A stretch of 64,000 bases of DNA from Megalobrama amblycephala (lineage: Eukaryota > Chordata > Actinopteri > Cypriniformes > Xenocyprididae). A program made the translations under genes and the position numbers. Under the pieces are notes generated by a model that saw only the letters and a list, made by a program, of their open reading frames with translations, did no database searches and was not told the DNA's origin. The DNA is taken from positions 54,522,457 through 54,586,456 of the forward strand of contig NC_063045.1 in assembly GCF_018812025.1 (NCBI RefSeq), written 5' to 3'. Each line of letters opens with the position of its first letter. Position 1 is the first letter of the stretch. Of this stretch, positions 34,901 to 46,976 are shown one piece after another.

Positions 34901-36642
34901 TTCGTCCGACAGCACACACCACCCGGACAGTGTCCTCTCGCAGGTAACGTTTTGACACGAGCTGCTGGTGTTTCTTTTGCATGTTGCAGGTGTGAAATTG
35001 GCCTCAGAGAGTTTGTGGTTCTTCGTCCACAGGGAACTCCGTTCACGCCGATAAGAAGTTTCTGGATAAGTACATGCCGCAGTTCATGCGACATCTGCAC
35101 TATCGCATTATTGACGTGAGCACCATTAAAGAGCTGTCCAGGTATGTTTCCCATTTAGGTTTCATCAGGTGACCAAATGACTGCTGTTGCCACATTAAAG
35201 GGGACCTATAATGCCCCTTTTTACAAGATTTATTGTAAGTCTCTGGTGTCCCTAGAATGTGTATGTGAAGTTTCAGCTCAAAATACCCCACAGATTATAC
35301 CATTATACCATCTTATACATAAATGCCCATTTTTGAGTAGAAAGAATAACATGCTGTTTTCATGCATGTATCTTTAAATTCAAATGAGCTGCTGCTCCCC
35401 AACCCGCTTTTCAGAAAAGGGCGGAGCCTTTACAGATCGTGCCTCAGATACTCTGACAAAAACTAAAACATCTCTTTGGTTTTGATTATCATCTCTATCG
35501 TGGCTACGTCCACGTGACTTTGTCATCATGAAAGTTTATTATCTGCATGCATTTTAAAGCCATATCAGTTTAAATTTCTGATATATGGTTTCCTGAGTGC
35601 ACACATCCGAAGCACGCGCACAGACGGCGTGTCGTGTGAGTACTAAACTAAGTTCTCTTTCACATCTTATTGCGCTTAAACTATCAAATACACACAAGGT
35701 TATGTCAAAAACTCCCAAAGTTCACATAAACAGAGTCTGTTTTGTCTGTGAATGTAAACTGCGAGTAAAGAAATTGAATGTGTATATTAGATCTGTGTAT
35801 TAAAGTTACTGCGGCGTAATATACAGTACCTACTACTGCTATATATGCTGTTAATATGAACTACACAACAAAAGAAAAACACAAAATCACTCAGTGCTTT
35901 TGATTGAATAACTTTAGTAGCTTTAAGAATACATTTCTTACATGAATGCTGCTGTTAAATGATCTGAAAAGGAGATAAACATTGCAGACTGTGTACAGCT
36001 CACTCAAGGCGGGGTCTGTGCTAATAGATCAGAGTCTGTCAGCAGTCATGGGTGGGGCCTGTGCAATGTGATGTCACATTGCAAAGAAACGGCTAAAGGT
36101 TTAGTCTGGGACACTTCTTATGATTTATGAGGATTAAAAAAAAGGAGTGGGTGGATTTTTACCATTATAGAGTGGTTGTACACATACTGCCGACACACAT
36201 TTATGTTCAAACACCATGTAAAAGTGAATTTTGCAAAATAGGTCCCCTTTAATGCATGCAGATGTGCTTCTGCAAGTACATGAAGAAGGTGATGTCAAAA
36301 TAAATTTTTTTTCTAGACGATGGTATCCAGAGGAGTATGGTCTCGCACCGCAGAAAAAAGCATCGCACAGGTCTGTGTGCAAAACAGGTGTTTCACAGCT
36401 GTATTATTGAATGCCACATTTAGCATCGCAAGAGAGCCTTTGATGTACTTCATAAATATTTAAACCTAAAGAAGAGCTGTTTTGTCTAATCTCAGAATAA
36501 TGTTGTGTCTGTTTGAATTTTCAGAGCGTTGGAAGACATCCAGGAGAGCATAAAAGAACTGAAGTTTTACAGAGCGAATGTTTTCAAAGTGAAGGAGAAG
36601 AGAAAAGTAGTGGAAAACGGTGATAAGACATCTGTGAGCTAA
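31967..36642 (+). CDS. rexo2: Oligoribonuclease, mitochondrial (REXO2), 7 exons
   Basis: DEDDh 3'-5' exonuclease that degrades very short RNA (and DNA) oligomers, chiefly dinucleotides, in mitochondria and cytosol. Coding exons: 31967-32200, 32637-32720, 34652-34729, 34832-34943, 35033-35141, 36317-36370 and 36525-36642, all with GT-AG introns and a continuous frame. The product is 262 residues; the human protein is about 237, and the difference is at the N-terminus. Residues 1-63 have no Asp or Glu and many Arg and Ser, as in a mitochondrial presequence. Catalytic residues: D76 and E78 (VDLE), D176 (NSVHADKKF), H223 and D228 (ASHRALED). Met54 or Met64 could give a shorter cytosolic form. GTG at 31895 in the same frame is not a plausible start. 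Intron 2 holds a Tc1-like relic and intron 5 a TTAA element. In other vertebrates RBM7 and CADM1 flank this gene. Confidence 0.95.
32800..33090. repeat. MITE fragment in rexo2 intron 2
   Basis: GTCTGGACACC near 32857 and its close relatives AGTCTGGACAC (about 32960) and AAATCAGATTT blocks recur in both orientations. It looks like part of a palindromic MITE without clear ends. Confidence 0.4.
33320..34187 (+). pseudogene. Tc1-like transposase relic in rexo2 intron 2
   Basis: Decayed transposase of a common fish Tc1 group, in the same orientation as rexo2. The N-terminal helix-turn-helix region is readable ([22 protein letters not shown]). The catalytic region shows the first Asp in LWTDKTK, where the family usually has DET. 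The second Asp is in [12 protein letters not shown] and the Glu in DLNPTEML. Frameshifts split it into at least three frames. Homology stops abruptly after GGGACCTTAA at about 34187, before the usual C-terminus and right TIR. It continues into an unrelated repeat starting GCTGCATTCACACGGGGCG. The left TIR is also not recognisable. Removed with the intron, it should not affect the rexo2 protein. Confidence 0.8.
34190..34450. repeat. Dispersed repeat joined to the Tc1 relic
   Basis: It begins GCTGCATTCACACGGGGCGT and has a TTGACGCTTGACTGAGGGCG block. A distant inverted version of the start (CTTGAAAAGTTGAAAATTTT, then CGCCAGTGACGTGACGC) lies to the right. This resembles the GCGTTCACA-type MITEs seen elsewhere in the window. 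Confidence 0.4.
35199..36248. mobile_element. TTAA-flanked element in rexo2 intron 5
   Basis: TTAA flanks lie at 35195-35198 and 36249-36252. The tips are AGGGGACCTATAATG and ATAGGTCCCCT. The left 140 bases match the start of the element 26707-28061. No complete coding frame is present. It makes up most of intron 5. Confidence 0.75.
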
Positions 36643-36708
36643 TCTCCAAATCGGTCTGGAGTGGTTTTAGGATCTTCCTCACATTTGAATGAAAGCTTGT
36701 GCGAATAC

Positions 36709-36710
<2 letters not shown>

Positions 36711-36742
<32 letters not shown>
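36711..36742. repeat. (GA)n microsatellite in rexo2 3' UTR
   Basis: About 16 GA units, 68 bases after the rexo2 stop codon. They generate a spurious RERERE open frame. Confidence 0.95.
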
Positions 36743-36745
<3 letters not shown>

Positions 36746-37016
36746 CAGACAGACATGTTGACGTCCCCACTGTTTGTTTCCTGTTTTATTTGTTATCACT
36801 GCAAATATCTTGGTTTAAAAAGAGAGAGAATCCAAAAAGTTCAAAATGATGGAAATGACTCATTGTTTTGAACAAGTTCCTTTTTATCATTTGTGTTCCA
36901 TTAGGGAATCTGATTTGTTGCTTGTTTACTGGATTGTGTTTGTGTGCAGTAATGAAACAAGTATGTTTGTAAAGGTTATTCTGTCTGAGAGTGTTTTCAT
37001 TACACTCCTTTTTTGA

Positions 37017-37022
37017 AATAAA
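37017..37022 (+). terminator. rexo2 polyadenylation signal
   Basis: AATAAA lies 375 bases after the stop codon, and GT-rich sequence (TTTGTTGCGG) follows within 20 bases. It is the first good signal downstream and gives a 3' UTR of about 400 bases. Confidence 0.7.
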
Positions 37023-37189
37023 AATCATTTGTTGCGGTTTTTGGAGAATGTATAATGAGACTGCTGAAAATTTGTTGCTGACCTGTTCATGCAGTAACCT
37101 GAACCAGACGGCAGATGGCAGTATACAGTCAGGTAATATCTGGAGCTCATTGCAATGGTGATAAATGGGGTTGTCGACAGTGCGGGCCG

Positions 37190-38440
37190 GGGTAGATTAC
37201 ATACAAATTGTAGTCTGTTACTGATTCCAAATTACATGATAAAAATTGTAGTTAGTAACGTAATCCATTACGTTACACATTTAAGGTAATGTAAGACTAC
37301 TTTTAGATTACTTTTGACCCAATTTATCAAATTGATTTGGATAATCTTGTACCTAATAAAAATACAAAAATGAAGTGTGTTAAATATTATGCAATGTCAA
37401 GGTTTTAGAGATTGGGCTTCATGATGGAATTGCAGGGGTGTCAGCTGACAAAGAAAAGGAATCCCTGCAGTGGCTGTACAGTAAATATGAAATAACGTGA
37501 ATTTGTACATTTTCATGTGTTTGAAAGACAAAAGCCTTCCAAAGTTAATATGTGGTTAAATGATGACTCACTGAGTGATATTTAAAATAATTTTTGGTAA
37601 TTATTTGGTACACAATTTTTAAACCGCGTAAGTCACATATAGTCAGTATTTTCTCTGAAAAAAAGTGATAACAGTGGTTTAAAATAAATTTAAAACTACT
37701 GTAATGTATTTCATAGCGAAATTGCATTTGCAAGCCATTTAACTAAGTTATTAATTGGGCCAGGTTTTAATTGAAGAATGTTTGCTGCCAGGCCAGTAGT
37801 TGGCGATGTCACTTTGTAAAGAAAAACTACGCACCTATAGACTGAACACTTATGCTGCCTTCACATGCTCTCGGTATTATCATAAATATGAGTTTCCTAG
37901 TTAAAAATTAGGGCAGAGTGGGGACAGTTGCAACACTTTTTGCATTTCCTTGAATTTCTTAGAGACCGTTTGCATTTGAAAGCCAAAATTTTAATACATT
38001 AAACCGACATCTGTCAGCTACCCACCGACACCGGTGTAACATGCGTACATATGATAATATACATACAATTTATACTTGAATAGACAAAGTCAAATGCTGC
38101 AACAAATAAACTTTATAAAGACTAAGACTAGTAAAAGGAAAAGAAAAAAACAACAACCATGTTTTGGTTAATTGTTGTAATAAATTTGCACTACAAAATA
38201 TTTTAATCATAAATCAAGACTGAAATTCACTGAAAAACTTTTGTGTATTTCTCTCAACTGTGTGTGTGTGTGTGTGTGTGACTGACTGAACAGAGAACAG
38301 AACATTAAAAGCAGGCTACATTGTGGCCTAGACTGACAGTATTTACTCAAAAGGGGAGATACCTGGCTATTGAAAGATGTAATTAGAAGTTAGTAATTAA
38401 TTACTTTTTAGAGTAACTTACACAATACTGGTCATGAAAA
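37190..38440. repeat. Old dispersed repeat, interrupted
   Basis: The left part has GTAACGTAATCCATTACGTT and the right part ends GTAACTTACACAATACTGG, the pattern of a common vertebrate MITE. Other pieces intervene, such as a CCAGGCCAGTAGTTGGCGAT block near 37790 shared with 53815. A TG microsatellite lies at 38260-38280. Confidence 0.4.
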
Positions 38441-38478
38441 GCTTTTACATTAATGTTGTCATAGGGGACATTTGCAAC

Positions 38479-39568
38479 AGGGATGTCCCGATCACGTTTT
38501 TTGCCCTCGAGTCCGAGTCCGAGTCATTTGATTGTGAGTATCTACCGATACCGAGTCCCGATCCGATACTTCTATAATACATAAAAAAGATAAAAAGAGT
38601 GAAAAACACATCCAGGAACAGTGCTTTTCATTTTTCAGGTATCTAACAGTAGTTTTCACGTACAGAAAATAAAAGTAATCAAATATAAAATATCACTGTA
38701 TATTATCTTTACTTATAAAATAAATAAAGATTAATCATTATTGAAGTTACAAAAACGATTCAGTCAAGAGCAGTAGTGATTTCTTTGTTATTTGTTGTTT
38801 GATTTAACAAAAAACAGGCAGCAGGAATTTTTTTTCCCTATAAGAAGCACGATAGTGCATATACTATTACACATGCGCTGTCTTTCTCGAAATATACGTT
38901 CACTTAAGATTCCGAATGTTTGCTAATTACAAGACGGGCATGTTGACATAATTTTTGATGAATTTGTCAGCTAAAGCGCAAGACTTAAAGAGAACTAATG
39001 CGCGCTGACTGAAATAAGCGTGTGCGCGCTTCGGATGAGCGCAAAAATCTTCTCAGCTTGCGAGTTCTCTTTCGCGTCTTGTTCTTGAAGGTTTAAATCA
39101 GCAAGGCTAAATGAGTTAGTTTAAACAAAAAACGTTCTGTTCAGGTCTCACCTGCGCTCGTGCGCTATCAAACCCGGTGATGACGGCGTAATGACTGGAA
39201 TTAGAGCTACGGCACTCGCAGTTAACAGTTACAAAGAGTGACTGTTTTGTCACGATTTCTGATTATCGTTGTTGTAACGTTTTGCGCATCCATCGACTGA
39301 AACATACATTATCTGAACTCTGTCTGTCTGTTTTCCACATTGCTATTTTAAACAAACCATATTAACCAATAGATGCGTCTTCATTCGAGATGGACGGTCA
39401 AGTGCGTACCGAACCGTAAGTGGAGAACCATACGGTTCGATTTTTTACCGAGAACCGTTCCCCCTAATACATATATGTCCTGATCGGGAGGTAACGTCCG
39501 ATTCCGATCGAGTCTGAAACCACGGATCGGGCCCGATTTCCGATCACTGATCGGATCTGGACATCCCT
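38479..39568. mobile_element. hAT-like element with AGGGATGTCC ends
   Basis: The inverted tips are AGGGATGTCCCGATC and GATCGGATCTGGACATCCCT. They are flanked by the direct repeat ATTTGCAAC (38470-38478 and 39569-39577). Whether this is an 8- or 9-bp duplication depends on where the terminal C is counted. Several CGAGTCC and GATCGG motifs repeat near both ends. No transposase frame is seen in 1090 bp. Confidence 0.75.
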
Positions 39569-39577
39569 ATTTGCAAC

Positions 39578-40380
39578 AGCATGTTGCTGTCCCTACACTG
39601 ACAGCGTGATAAAACTTGCTATGCTATAGCTTAACACAATATCCTTGACACATGATAGCTATACAATTTAGAAGCTAAGAAAACACTGATTAAAATGATA
39701 TGACTTTATAATGCTTCACGCAAACATCTTAGACAGTATGACAAAAATTCTGAGCATGAAAAAAAAACTTTTGGTCACATGTGGCTGCTTTCTTCCAGAA
39801 AGGAGGAGAGGGTTAACTGCACATACATAGCATACTCTTAGCATTTCTGCTACATTCCATTATGGCGGTCCGTATTAATCTCTCTATATCACAAATTATT
39901 TCTATTAAGAAAGTAAGTGCAACTAATTTTGACTGACTTTTAGTTTTACAACAAATTTGCTTCTCAGTGATTGGAATGTTTGAATTGACTGAGAGCTTAA
40001 TCTTGTTATTTGCTCTAATACATAGGCTAAACAAAACATGCAATCTAGTTTCAAATCTATGTCAAGGTTGGTAAATGTTGCCCTCACACTCCACTTAGTT
40101 TTATGCTGTTTTAATGTGGCAGGGACTGCTGGGACTTCAAACCCTGTTTGGTTGGAGCAGCCCAAGGTAACATGAGCACTCTGTCTGTCACTGCTGCCAC
40201 TGGAGGATCGCAGGTTTGATTCTACAAGGGAAATTTTAAATAGACAGAGAGACACTGGGCCAATGCATAAACCATGTAGCTTGTGAAACACTTCTTTCAT
40301 CTCTCTCCCTTAGAATCTCTCTCCCAGAGGATAAAGATCCTCATTAGTGGTCAGGACTGAGTGTTTGCACTAGTCTGGTC
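39578..40380. other. Intergenic, no gene seen
   Basis: A 125-codon minus-strand frame at 39923-40300 has no domain or splice context and is treated as chance. Confidence 0.4.
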
Positions 40381-40387
40381 AAACGAT

Positions 40388-40449
40388 TTAGAAACACATT
40401 TAGTCATTTGGCAGATGCTTTTATCCAAAGCGACTTGCAATATAAAAAC
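40388..40449 (-). repeat. SINE 3' fragment
   Basis: TTGGCAGATGCTTTTATCCA followed by AAGCGACTTGCAA is the reverse complement of the 3' part of tRNA-derived cyprinid SINEs (DANA/HE1 type, family named from memory). The tRNA-like head is not recognisable. Confidence 0.6.
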
Positions 40450-42823
40450 ATCTCAAGCAATTTCTAAATAAGAGCCAACAATATTTGCAGTACACAATGC
40501 CGGTAGAAAGGTTGTTTATTATAGGAAGTGGTAAGTCTTCAGCTGTCTATTTATAGTTCTGATGGCCTCAAGAGATCAGATGAAGGTTGATATCTCATTC
40601 CACCTCAGAGGAACAGAGAGTGTAAAGGTTCTGGAAAGCAACTTTGTACCGACTTTGTACCCAAAGAAGCCATCCAAAATTCCAAAGAAAAAAGTTTTAT
40701 TCTTTTTTTTTAATTTTTTTTTTTGAAATTTTTTTAAAACCAGCTATTTAGACATCAACAGCCTACAATGCAACATTAAGAACTATTTTAAATCCCTTAG
40801 CCTGCTAAAGAACCCTATGCAGAGCTATTTGCTGAACCTAATGTGAAACAGAAAGGCACTAAAGACTTCCTTAAGATTCTGCAGTCTCTGAAATGGTAAA
40901 TGTCATTTGCAGAAGAAAGAGGTACAAACTTTCTTGGATTTGCTTGAGTGGTATTGCTGCAGGTTCACCAAGGCCACACAGAACCCAGTGGGATAGACTG
41001 TTCTGAAGAGGCAACACTTCAAGTCCAGGTACAGTAGATGCCTTTTCTAAAGCACTCCTTCATCCTTCTAATCACATTTGTTTATCATGCAACAAATTCA
41101 TTTCAGTGTTACAGAGATGTTCCATAAAATCTTCTAACAGTTTGGCATGTTCTGGTGTGTGTCAGAAGATTGTAGTGAATGGCCCAGCATATGGAGGATT
41201 TCCTGAGGGTGCCTGATGACTCAAATAAAGAGAGATAATTAAGACTTTTGGAATTAATGAATTCGGTAAATCAGCTTCTCATGAAAACATTCTCCATGCT
41301 CAAACACTAGCAGAACATTGGGCGCTTTGGACAAAATTAGTTCTTAAACCAGTGAAACTGTAATTTGTGTATTTCTTAATTGCTTACTCTAATATTTCTG
41401 CTATTTGCATTCGTTCAAGGGCAGAGAAAAATAAAGTCTGGAACGTGATGATGGACTAAGAACAGATCAATCCATCATGAATTCATAACCCTGAACCAAC
41501 AGGAGCTCACGTAATTACTGACGAAGTCTCATAATTTATCACTTTTATTCTGACAGGCTCCTCACACTCATTAAAGGTTCATTAAATTTGTGCTCTGAAA
41601 AATAGCTCGCATTTACGCTAATTTAATTATGTGCCAATTATCAGCAGTTGAACTGAGTTGGTTTTAGCTAGACCTTAATATAACTGAATGCTCCTTGTGT
41701 TGATATTTATATATTTAAATATCCAAAAATAATTCATCTCGTGTCTTCAGCTGTAGGTGTGAACTTTTGTGTTATTTGTTATTTTTCATTATTTGCAGTG
41801 AGACATTTTTCGTCTTCCAAAGCCCTGACATGGATGAAACACGGATCAGATCGGCTTTGATCAGAGCTCTAAATCAAAGGTGAACACTGAACATGAATCT
41901 CAGTGACATTTGTGACACGTGTCAAGTGAGATAAAGTGTGTTTGGATAACTTTGAACCAAATGAGTATTAACATTTCACCTGCATATATGGAAAAATCCA
42001 CATTTCAGGGTTTGATCAGGATGAAACACTCTAAATCTGGATTTAGTAGAATAAATAACACAAAGAAGAGTGTTAGTCACACAATTTTAAGTTAAAACTC
42101 ACTCTCACTGCCTAAATTGCATGCAAACACTTTTATTTATTTTGCACTATACTGTGCTCACTATCAATTTTATTAGTATAAAAAGATCTGTGGATATATG
42201 TAAGTTGATAAATAATGACCACAAGGATGTAAGTTTATGTGTTTGATAAATCTGTTTTATAGTCTTTATGTAGCAACTTGTTAGCGTTTATCGTTGCATT
42301 CATGTTCACTGTTTCATATGGTATTTTTAAAAAGAGTAGGCGGTAGATAGTGCATTCTGCGCAGTATTCCATAAGTAGAAAGCTAGAGTTCCATTCTGAA
42401 CGTAGCCAGATGTAAGTAATCATAATTTGAGCTGTTGTTTGGCAGTATATATGGGATGACATTTAGCTGGAAAATGAGTCTTAAGCACCATGAATTTCTG
42501 CATCAATCATTTGTCGTTGTAAACCCAATCCAGTGGAAGCATGCTAGCATTAAAGCATTTAGCTCTATTATGCTGTCAGTCAGCGCTGATGTCAGCATTG
42601 TTCTCCAGTCCTGCCTGCCAGTCCTGGCCTTTATGAGGAGAGTTTATCCAGGGGAGCTGCATTGGCCAAAGTGACAGACGCCACTCAGATCCCTTCCCCC
42701 GCAGACCTGCAGCACACACTGACAGAAATGCTCTGTACCTGACAATATAGACACATACTGTAAGTATGAACAGATACTTTTGTGACAGAAAATATTCCTT
42801 GTTTATACAGCATCCCCAATACT
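40450..42823. other. Intergenic with candidate regulatory block
   Basis: No exon is supported. The segment at about 41460-41690 is repeat-free and AT-balanced, with CTAATTTAATTATG and ACGTAATTACTGACG stretches. It is the best-looking non-coding candidate in the right half. Confidence 0.4.
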
Positions 42824-43213
42824 AAGGGGCCATTTACACGACACCATTTTCAGCTAAAAACTGGCTGTTCATTTAAATGACAATGGCCTTTTTGGGGGCC
42901 TGAAAATGCAAATATTTGAAAACAGATTTCAAATTGCAAGTTTTTGAAAACGATTCCGTTATTGTGTTTGTGTAAACTACAAAAATGCGAATTTGTGAAA
43001 ATGGTGATATCATGCTCATGTGTTTTACGTGTTCAGTCTATAGGTGTGTAGTGTTTCTTTACAAAGCAGCATAATACAGCGTTTTTAATCATTTTCGTGG
43101 ATCCGTGTGAATGGGGATCGTTTTGACAGCGTTGTCGTCTACGCAAAATTAAAAAAAAGCAAAGGAAAAACTTTTCCATTTTTAGTACATCATTGTTGTG
43201 TAAACTTAACCTT
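42824..43213. mobile_element. MITE with TTTACACGACA ends, copy 1
   Basis: The ends are AAGGGGCCATTTACACGACA and GTTGTGTAAACTTAACCTT. The internal blocks (AACGCTGT-type, TCCGTGTGAATGGGG, TCACTTTGTAAAGAAA-type) are shared in inverted order with 53690-54033. Non-coding. Confidence 0.6.
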
Positions 43214-44824
43214 AAAGTCACCATGAAATCAAAACTGACAATTCTATTTTTTATTTATTATTTTATTCTATCTCAGCCAAGAATCGCCTCTTCCATTTCA
43301 TCCAACTTTATGTATGAATTTCACTGAAGTAGATAATTCTAGAGTTTTTCTCAGAATGAAAATAAAATTTAACTATATTAGCTATTGTTTTATCATTTTA
43401 AACCTATCAATTTAGTGTATTGTATAATGACATTCAGACATATTCATCTTGAGTGTCTAAATACTTTTTTAGGCTACTGTAAATATATATAAAAATCCCA
43501 AACTCAGACGGTAAACATTTATTCCCAAATTTCTTGTACAGGAAAGGCTTTGATGCACACATCTGTAATCATTTGGCACAAAACCTTCCTTTGAAATATG
43601 ACCTGAAGTTTCATCATTGCGGTTGATTTAAGGTGAAGCTTCATAAATAACAGGTAAAATAGGTTCTGAGCGAAAATTTGAAGAAAAAGGTGGAAGAAAA
43701 ACAGAAGCACCACAAAAATCAAAACTGAGGGAGCCTGAGGGAATTGTCCTTTAATGAAAGGAAAAACAGGCCATGTTACATGCTAAGTGAGAACATAATT
43801 AGATGTGCAGAGTACAAGAGAAGTTAAAAAGAGCAGGTCATGTGGTTAGTCAGGGATGTTCTGTTTGGAAACTTGCAGGAGTCAGACAAAGCACATTCAG
43901 ACAACAGAATTCAGATTTACTTGCAATGTAATGAGGTGAAACAGGTCAGAAAATGATACCTCACTTGATTCAGCTGTATTTAGTAGTGTATAACTGGATG
44001 TATTCTCAGAAACAGAAATATATATATATATATTTATTTATTTATTTTTGTATGTTTGAGAGAGTGAAAGTTAATTTTTCCATGGATGACCAATAATTGA
44101 AGCCATGGCAGGTAACAAAGACAGGTGTCATTCTGATCAGGTGAAGGTAGCGGGGCATTTAGAGAATTAAAGTCACTGTGATCTTGTGCCAGACACCTTA
44201 CAAAGGCCTGGCAGGCTCTTTATGTCTTTTTTTCTTTTCTTTTATTAGAACGGCCTCTGAAGGTCATCTGAAGCATTACAGAAGCACTGCGCTGTTCCAC
44301 GTGTCTTTGGGGGCTTTGGGACCAGAGGAATAAAACATCTCATCTGGAGTCTTTGAAGCGGTTTGCAGCTGGTACGTCTCATCAATTCTGCTGCATATCA
44401 ACAGATCTTGTTTGGGTTTATCCAAAAATCCAAAATCCTACCGCCGTAGTCCCAAACCTAATGCTATGCCCGTCAGGTAGATGGTTAGATGTGAGCTAGA
44501 TTTTAATTAGATTAATCTTTTATATTCAGGCAAAGAAAAAAAAGCACAAATTTATTCTGACTGGTTGCAAAAGAGGTGCTTTTTTATTTCCAGTAAAAAT
44601 GTAAACATGCTCAAAATAAGATATTTCTTTGAAGCAAAGGTGTTTCTGATAATTGGACATATTTCAGAATATATATATTTTGAATTAATTTGTCATTGAA
44701 ATATTGCTTTTTTCTTCTGTTAAGCATAAACTTAAATATTTTTTTTCAGATATGTGGTTAAAACAAGATATTTCAGAGAAAATTAATTTTATATTTAATA
44801 ATTCTTTAATTTATGTACTATATA

Positions 44825-44827
<3 letters not shown>
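43214..44827. other. Intergenic, no gene seen
   Basis: AT-rich sequence. No supported exon or clear mobile element. Confidence 0.4.
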
Positions 44828-44900
<73 letters not shown>

Positions 44901-44987
44901 CATTAATATGAATAGAAATATTATTATTATTATATCCACCCAGTTTCAATCTTTTTCAATTAGCATTATTTCAGAGAAAATTAGTTG

Positions 44988-45057
<70 letters not shown>
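44828..45057. repeat. Two (AT)n microsatellites
   Basis: AT runs at 44828-44897 and 44997-45057 are separated by about 100 bases. TTTCAGAGAAAATTA precedes both, suggesting a local duplication. Confidence 0.9.
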
Positions 45058-45061
<4 letters not shown>

Positions 45062-46293
45062 TTAGAGAAAATAAATTATCTATTTAATAGTATTTTGATT
45101 ATTTGTTTAATTTACTGGAAAAGGAAAAAAATATTGATTAAGAAAATGACGTTTTGCAGTACATACCCTGTTCGTTCAGGACACCCCCAACCCACACGCA
45201 CACAATTTACTCTCAACCTCTTTAGAGCTTCTGAAAAATTACGTCCCATCGATTTTGTAGGCGAAGAGCAGTGGATGAAAGTTCAGGCAGAGTAATGCAC
45301 ACACAGAGTGCTGCATGCCAACGAGCGAAAGAGAGAGAGAGAGAGCTGATGAAAGATGCTGACGTGATTTTCTGTTCTATGCGATTGTCTCATCTTGTAA
45401 GTGACGTTATGGATTGAATATTGACATGCGCTTGAAGCAGCCAGTGCATCAAGGACGTCTGCATTAGGACAGAAATGCACATTTGAGTGCAACGTTTTAG
45501 AACAAAGCAGTTGTGAGGAGAGACGAGCGTTGAAGGAAGGTTGCAACATGTCGGTGAAGGTTCTCGCAGGGGAACAGGAGGTTTTAAATTATGCAGGGCC
45601 AGCCAAATAGAGTCAGGATGTCACTCTGCAGCATGTCTGTGCGGGACAGGATACACGGATAGACGGACCGCTCTGGGGGGAAAAAAAACAGAAGGGCCAA
45701 TCCTGTCAGTGGATTTGACACATTAGTGCCGTTTATAAAAGAAGTCGACTCTCAATACGGACACTGCTGAGGTCAGCGCTCCACCTCAGCTGCCCTGCAG
45801 GAGTGATTGTGCCTGGTCTGATGTCCACTATTAGCTGTGCGATTAATCTATTTATGTGGCCTAGTCCCAATACAACAGATCTGTTTAGTGTAAGCAGAAC
45901 ACATTTAGTGGTCTGTTTACTGAAGGTCAGTGCGCTCTGGTTAATGGCAATCATTATAAGAGCCATAAAATTCAAAAGAGTAATTGGTTATGAGGATTCA
46001 GGTTGAGGAACTTCTCTTCAGTCAGCGATAAATGAAAAAAGGAGGTCGTATATTTTCAGTCTTGCCACAAATTGAATGAAAATTCAATATCCACACATGC
46101 CTTGGATGATAGAAACTGCAGTAGTGAGTGTTTTCATATTTAACGTTTATCATTCTCAGGATTCTTTGAGTGTTTTTCTTTCTCTTGCACATGTGAATGA
46201 TTAGATTAGTCAGTATTCAGATTAAGAGGAACGACTGGAGAGGTACTTGGTGTTCTGTTCAGAGTTTTCCTATTGGACAGTAAGCACATGAAA
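45058..46293. other. Intergenic, no gene seen
   Basis: A short GA run lies at 45332-45345. Several small overlapping frames at 45283-46006 have no recognisable content. Confidence 0.4.
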
Positions 46294-46297
46294 TTAA

Positions 46298-46972
46298 AGG
46301 TCCCGTTCTTCGTGATCCCATGTTTCAAACTTTAGTTAGTGTGTAATGTTGTTGTTAGAGTATAAATAAAATCTGTAAAATTTTAAAGCTCAAAGTTCAA
46401 TGCCAAGCGAGATATTTTATTTAACAGAAGTCGCCTACATCGAACGGCCAGTTTGGACTACATCCCTCTACTTCCTTCTTTAATGACGTCACTAAAACAG
46501 TTTTTTGACTAACCTCCGCCCACAGGAATACACAAGAGTTGCGTTTGTAGAGTGTGTTTGTCGTCATGTCGTCGAAACGCTGTTATTTTCATCCCGCAGT
46601 CCAATCACCGGGTCTGATTCCGGCTCAAATTGATAGGGTAAAATTAAAGACATGTTTACAATAACACTGAGCGCGTGCATCTCCACGTTATGGTAAGAGG
46701 CGTGACTTTTCCGGGCACGGTGCGCTCAGAGCTGTCGAATCACACGATCACAACACAGGAACCGCTGGCACAATCAGAACTCGTTACGTATTTCTGAAGG
46801 AGGGACTTCATAGAACAAGGAAGTCATCAGCCCGTTTTTATGACAGTGGAAACAGCGGTATGTAAATTATGTGAAAAATACTGTGTTTTTTTACACGCGA
46901 AACATGAACACATGTTATATTGCACACTATAAACACAATCAAAGCTTCAAAAAAACAAGAAAAACGGGACCT
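46298..46972. mobile_element. Kolobok-like element, second copy, inverted
   Basis: TTAA flanks lie at 46294-46297 and 46973-46976. Its left end, AGGTCCCGTTCTTCGTGATC, is the reverse complement of the right end of the element at 8936-10263. The two copies also share CATGTCGTCGAAACGCTGTT and GAGCGCGTGCATCTCCACG-type blocks. About 650 bases are missing around 46600, which removes most of the THAP frame and the exon on the other strand. Confidence 0.8.
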
Positions 46973-46976
46973 TTAA

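Noticed and set aside
36689..36871. Arg-Glu repeat frame
   Set aside because: It is a translation of the GA microsatellite in the rexo2 3' UTR.
39923..40300. 125-codon minus-strand frame
   Set aside because: No domain; overlaps unremarkable intergenic sequence and has no splice context.
44704..44898. Frame ending in repeated Tyr-Ile
   Set aside because: It is produced by the AT microsatellite.
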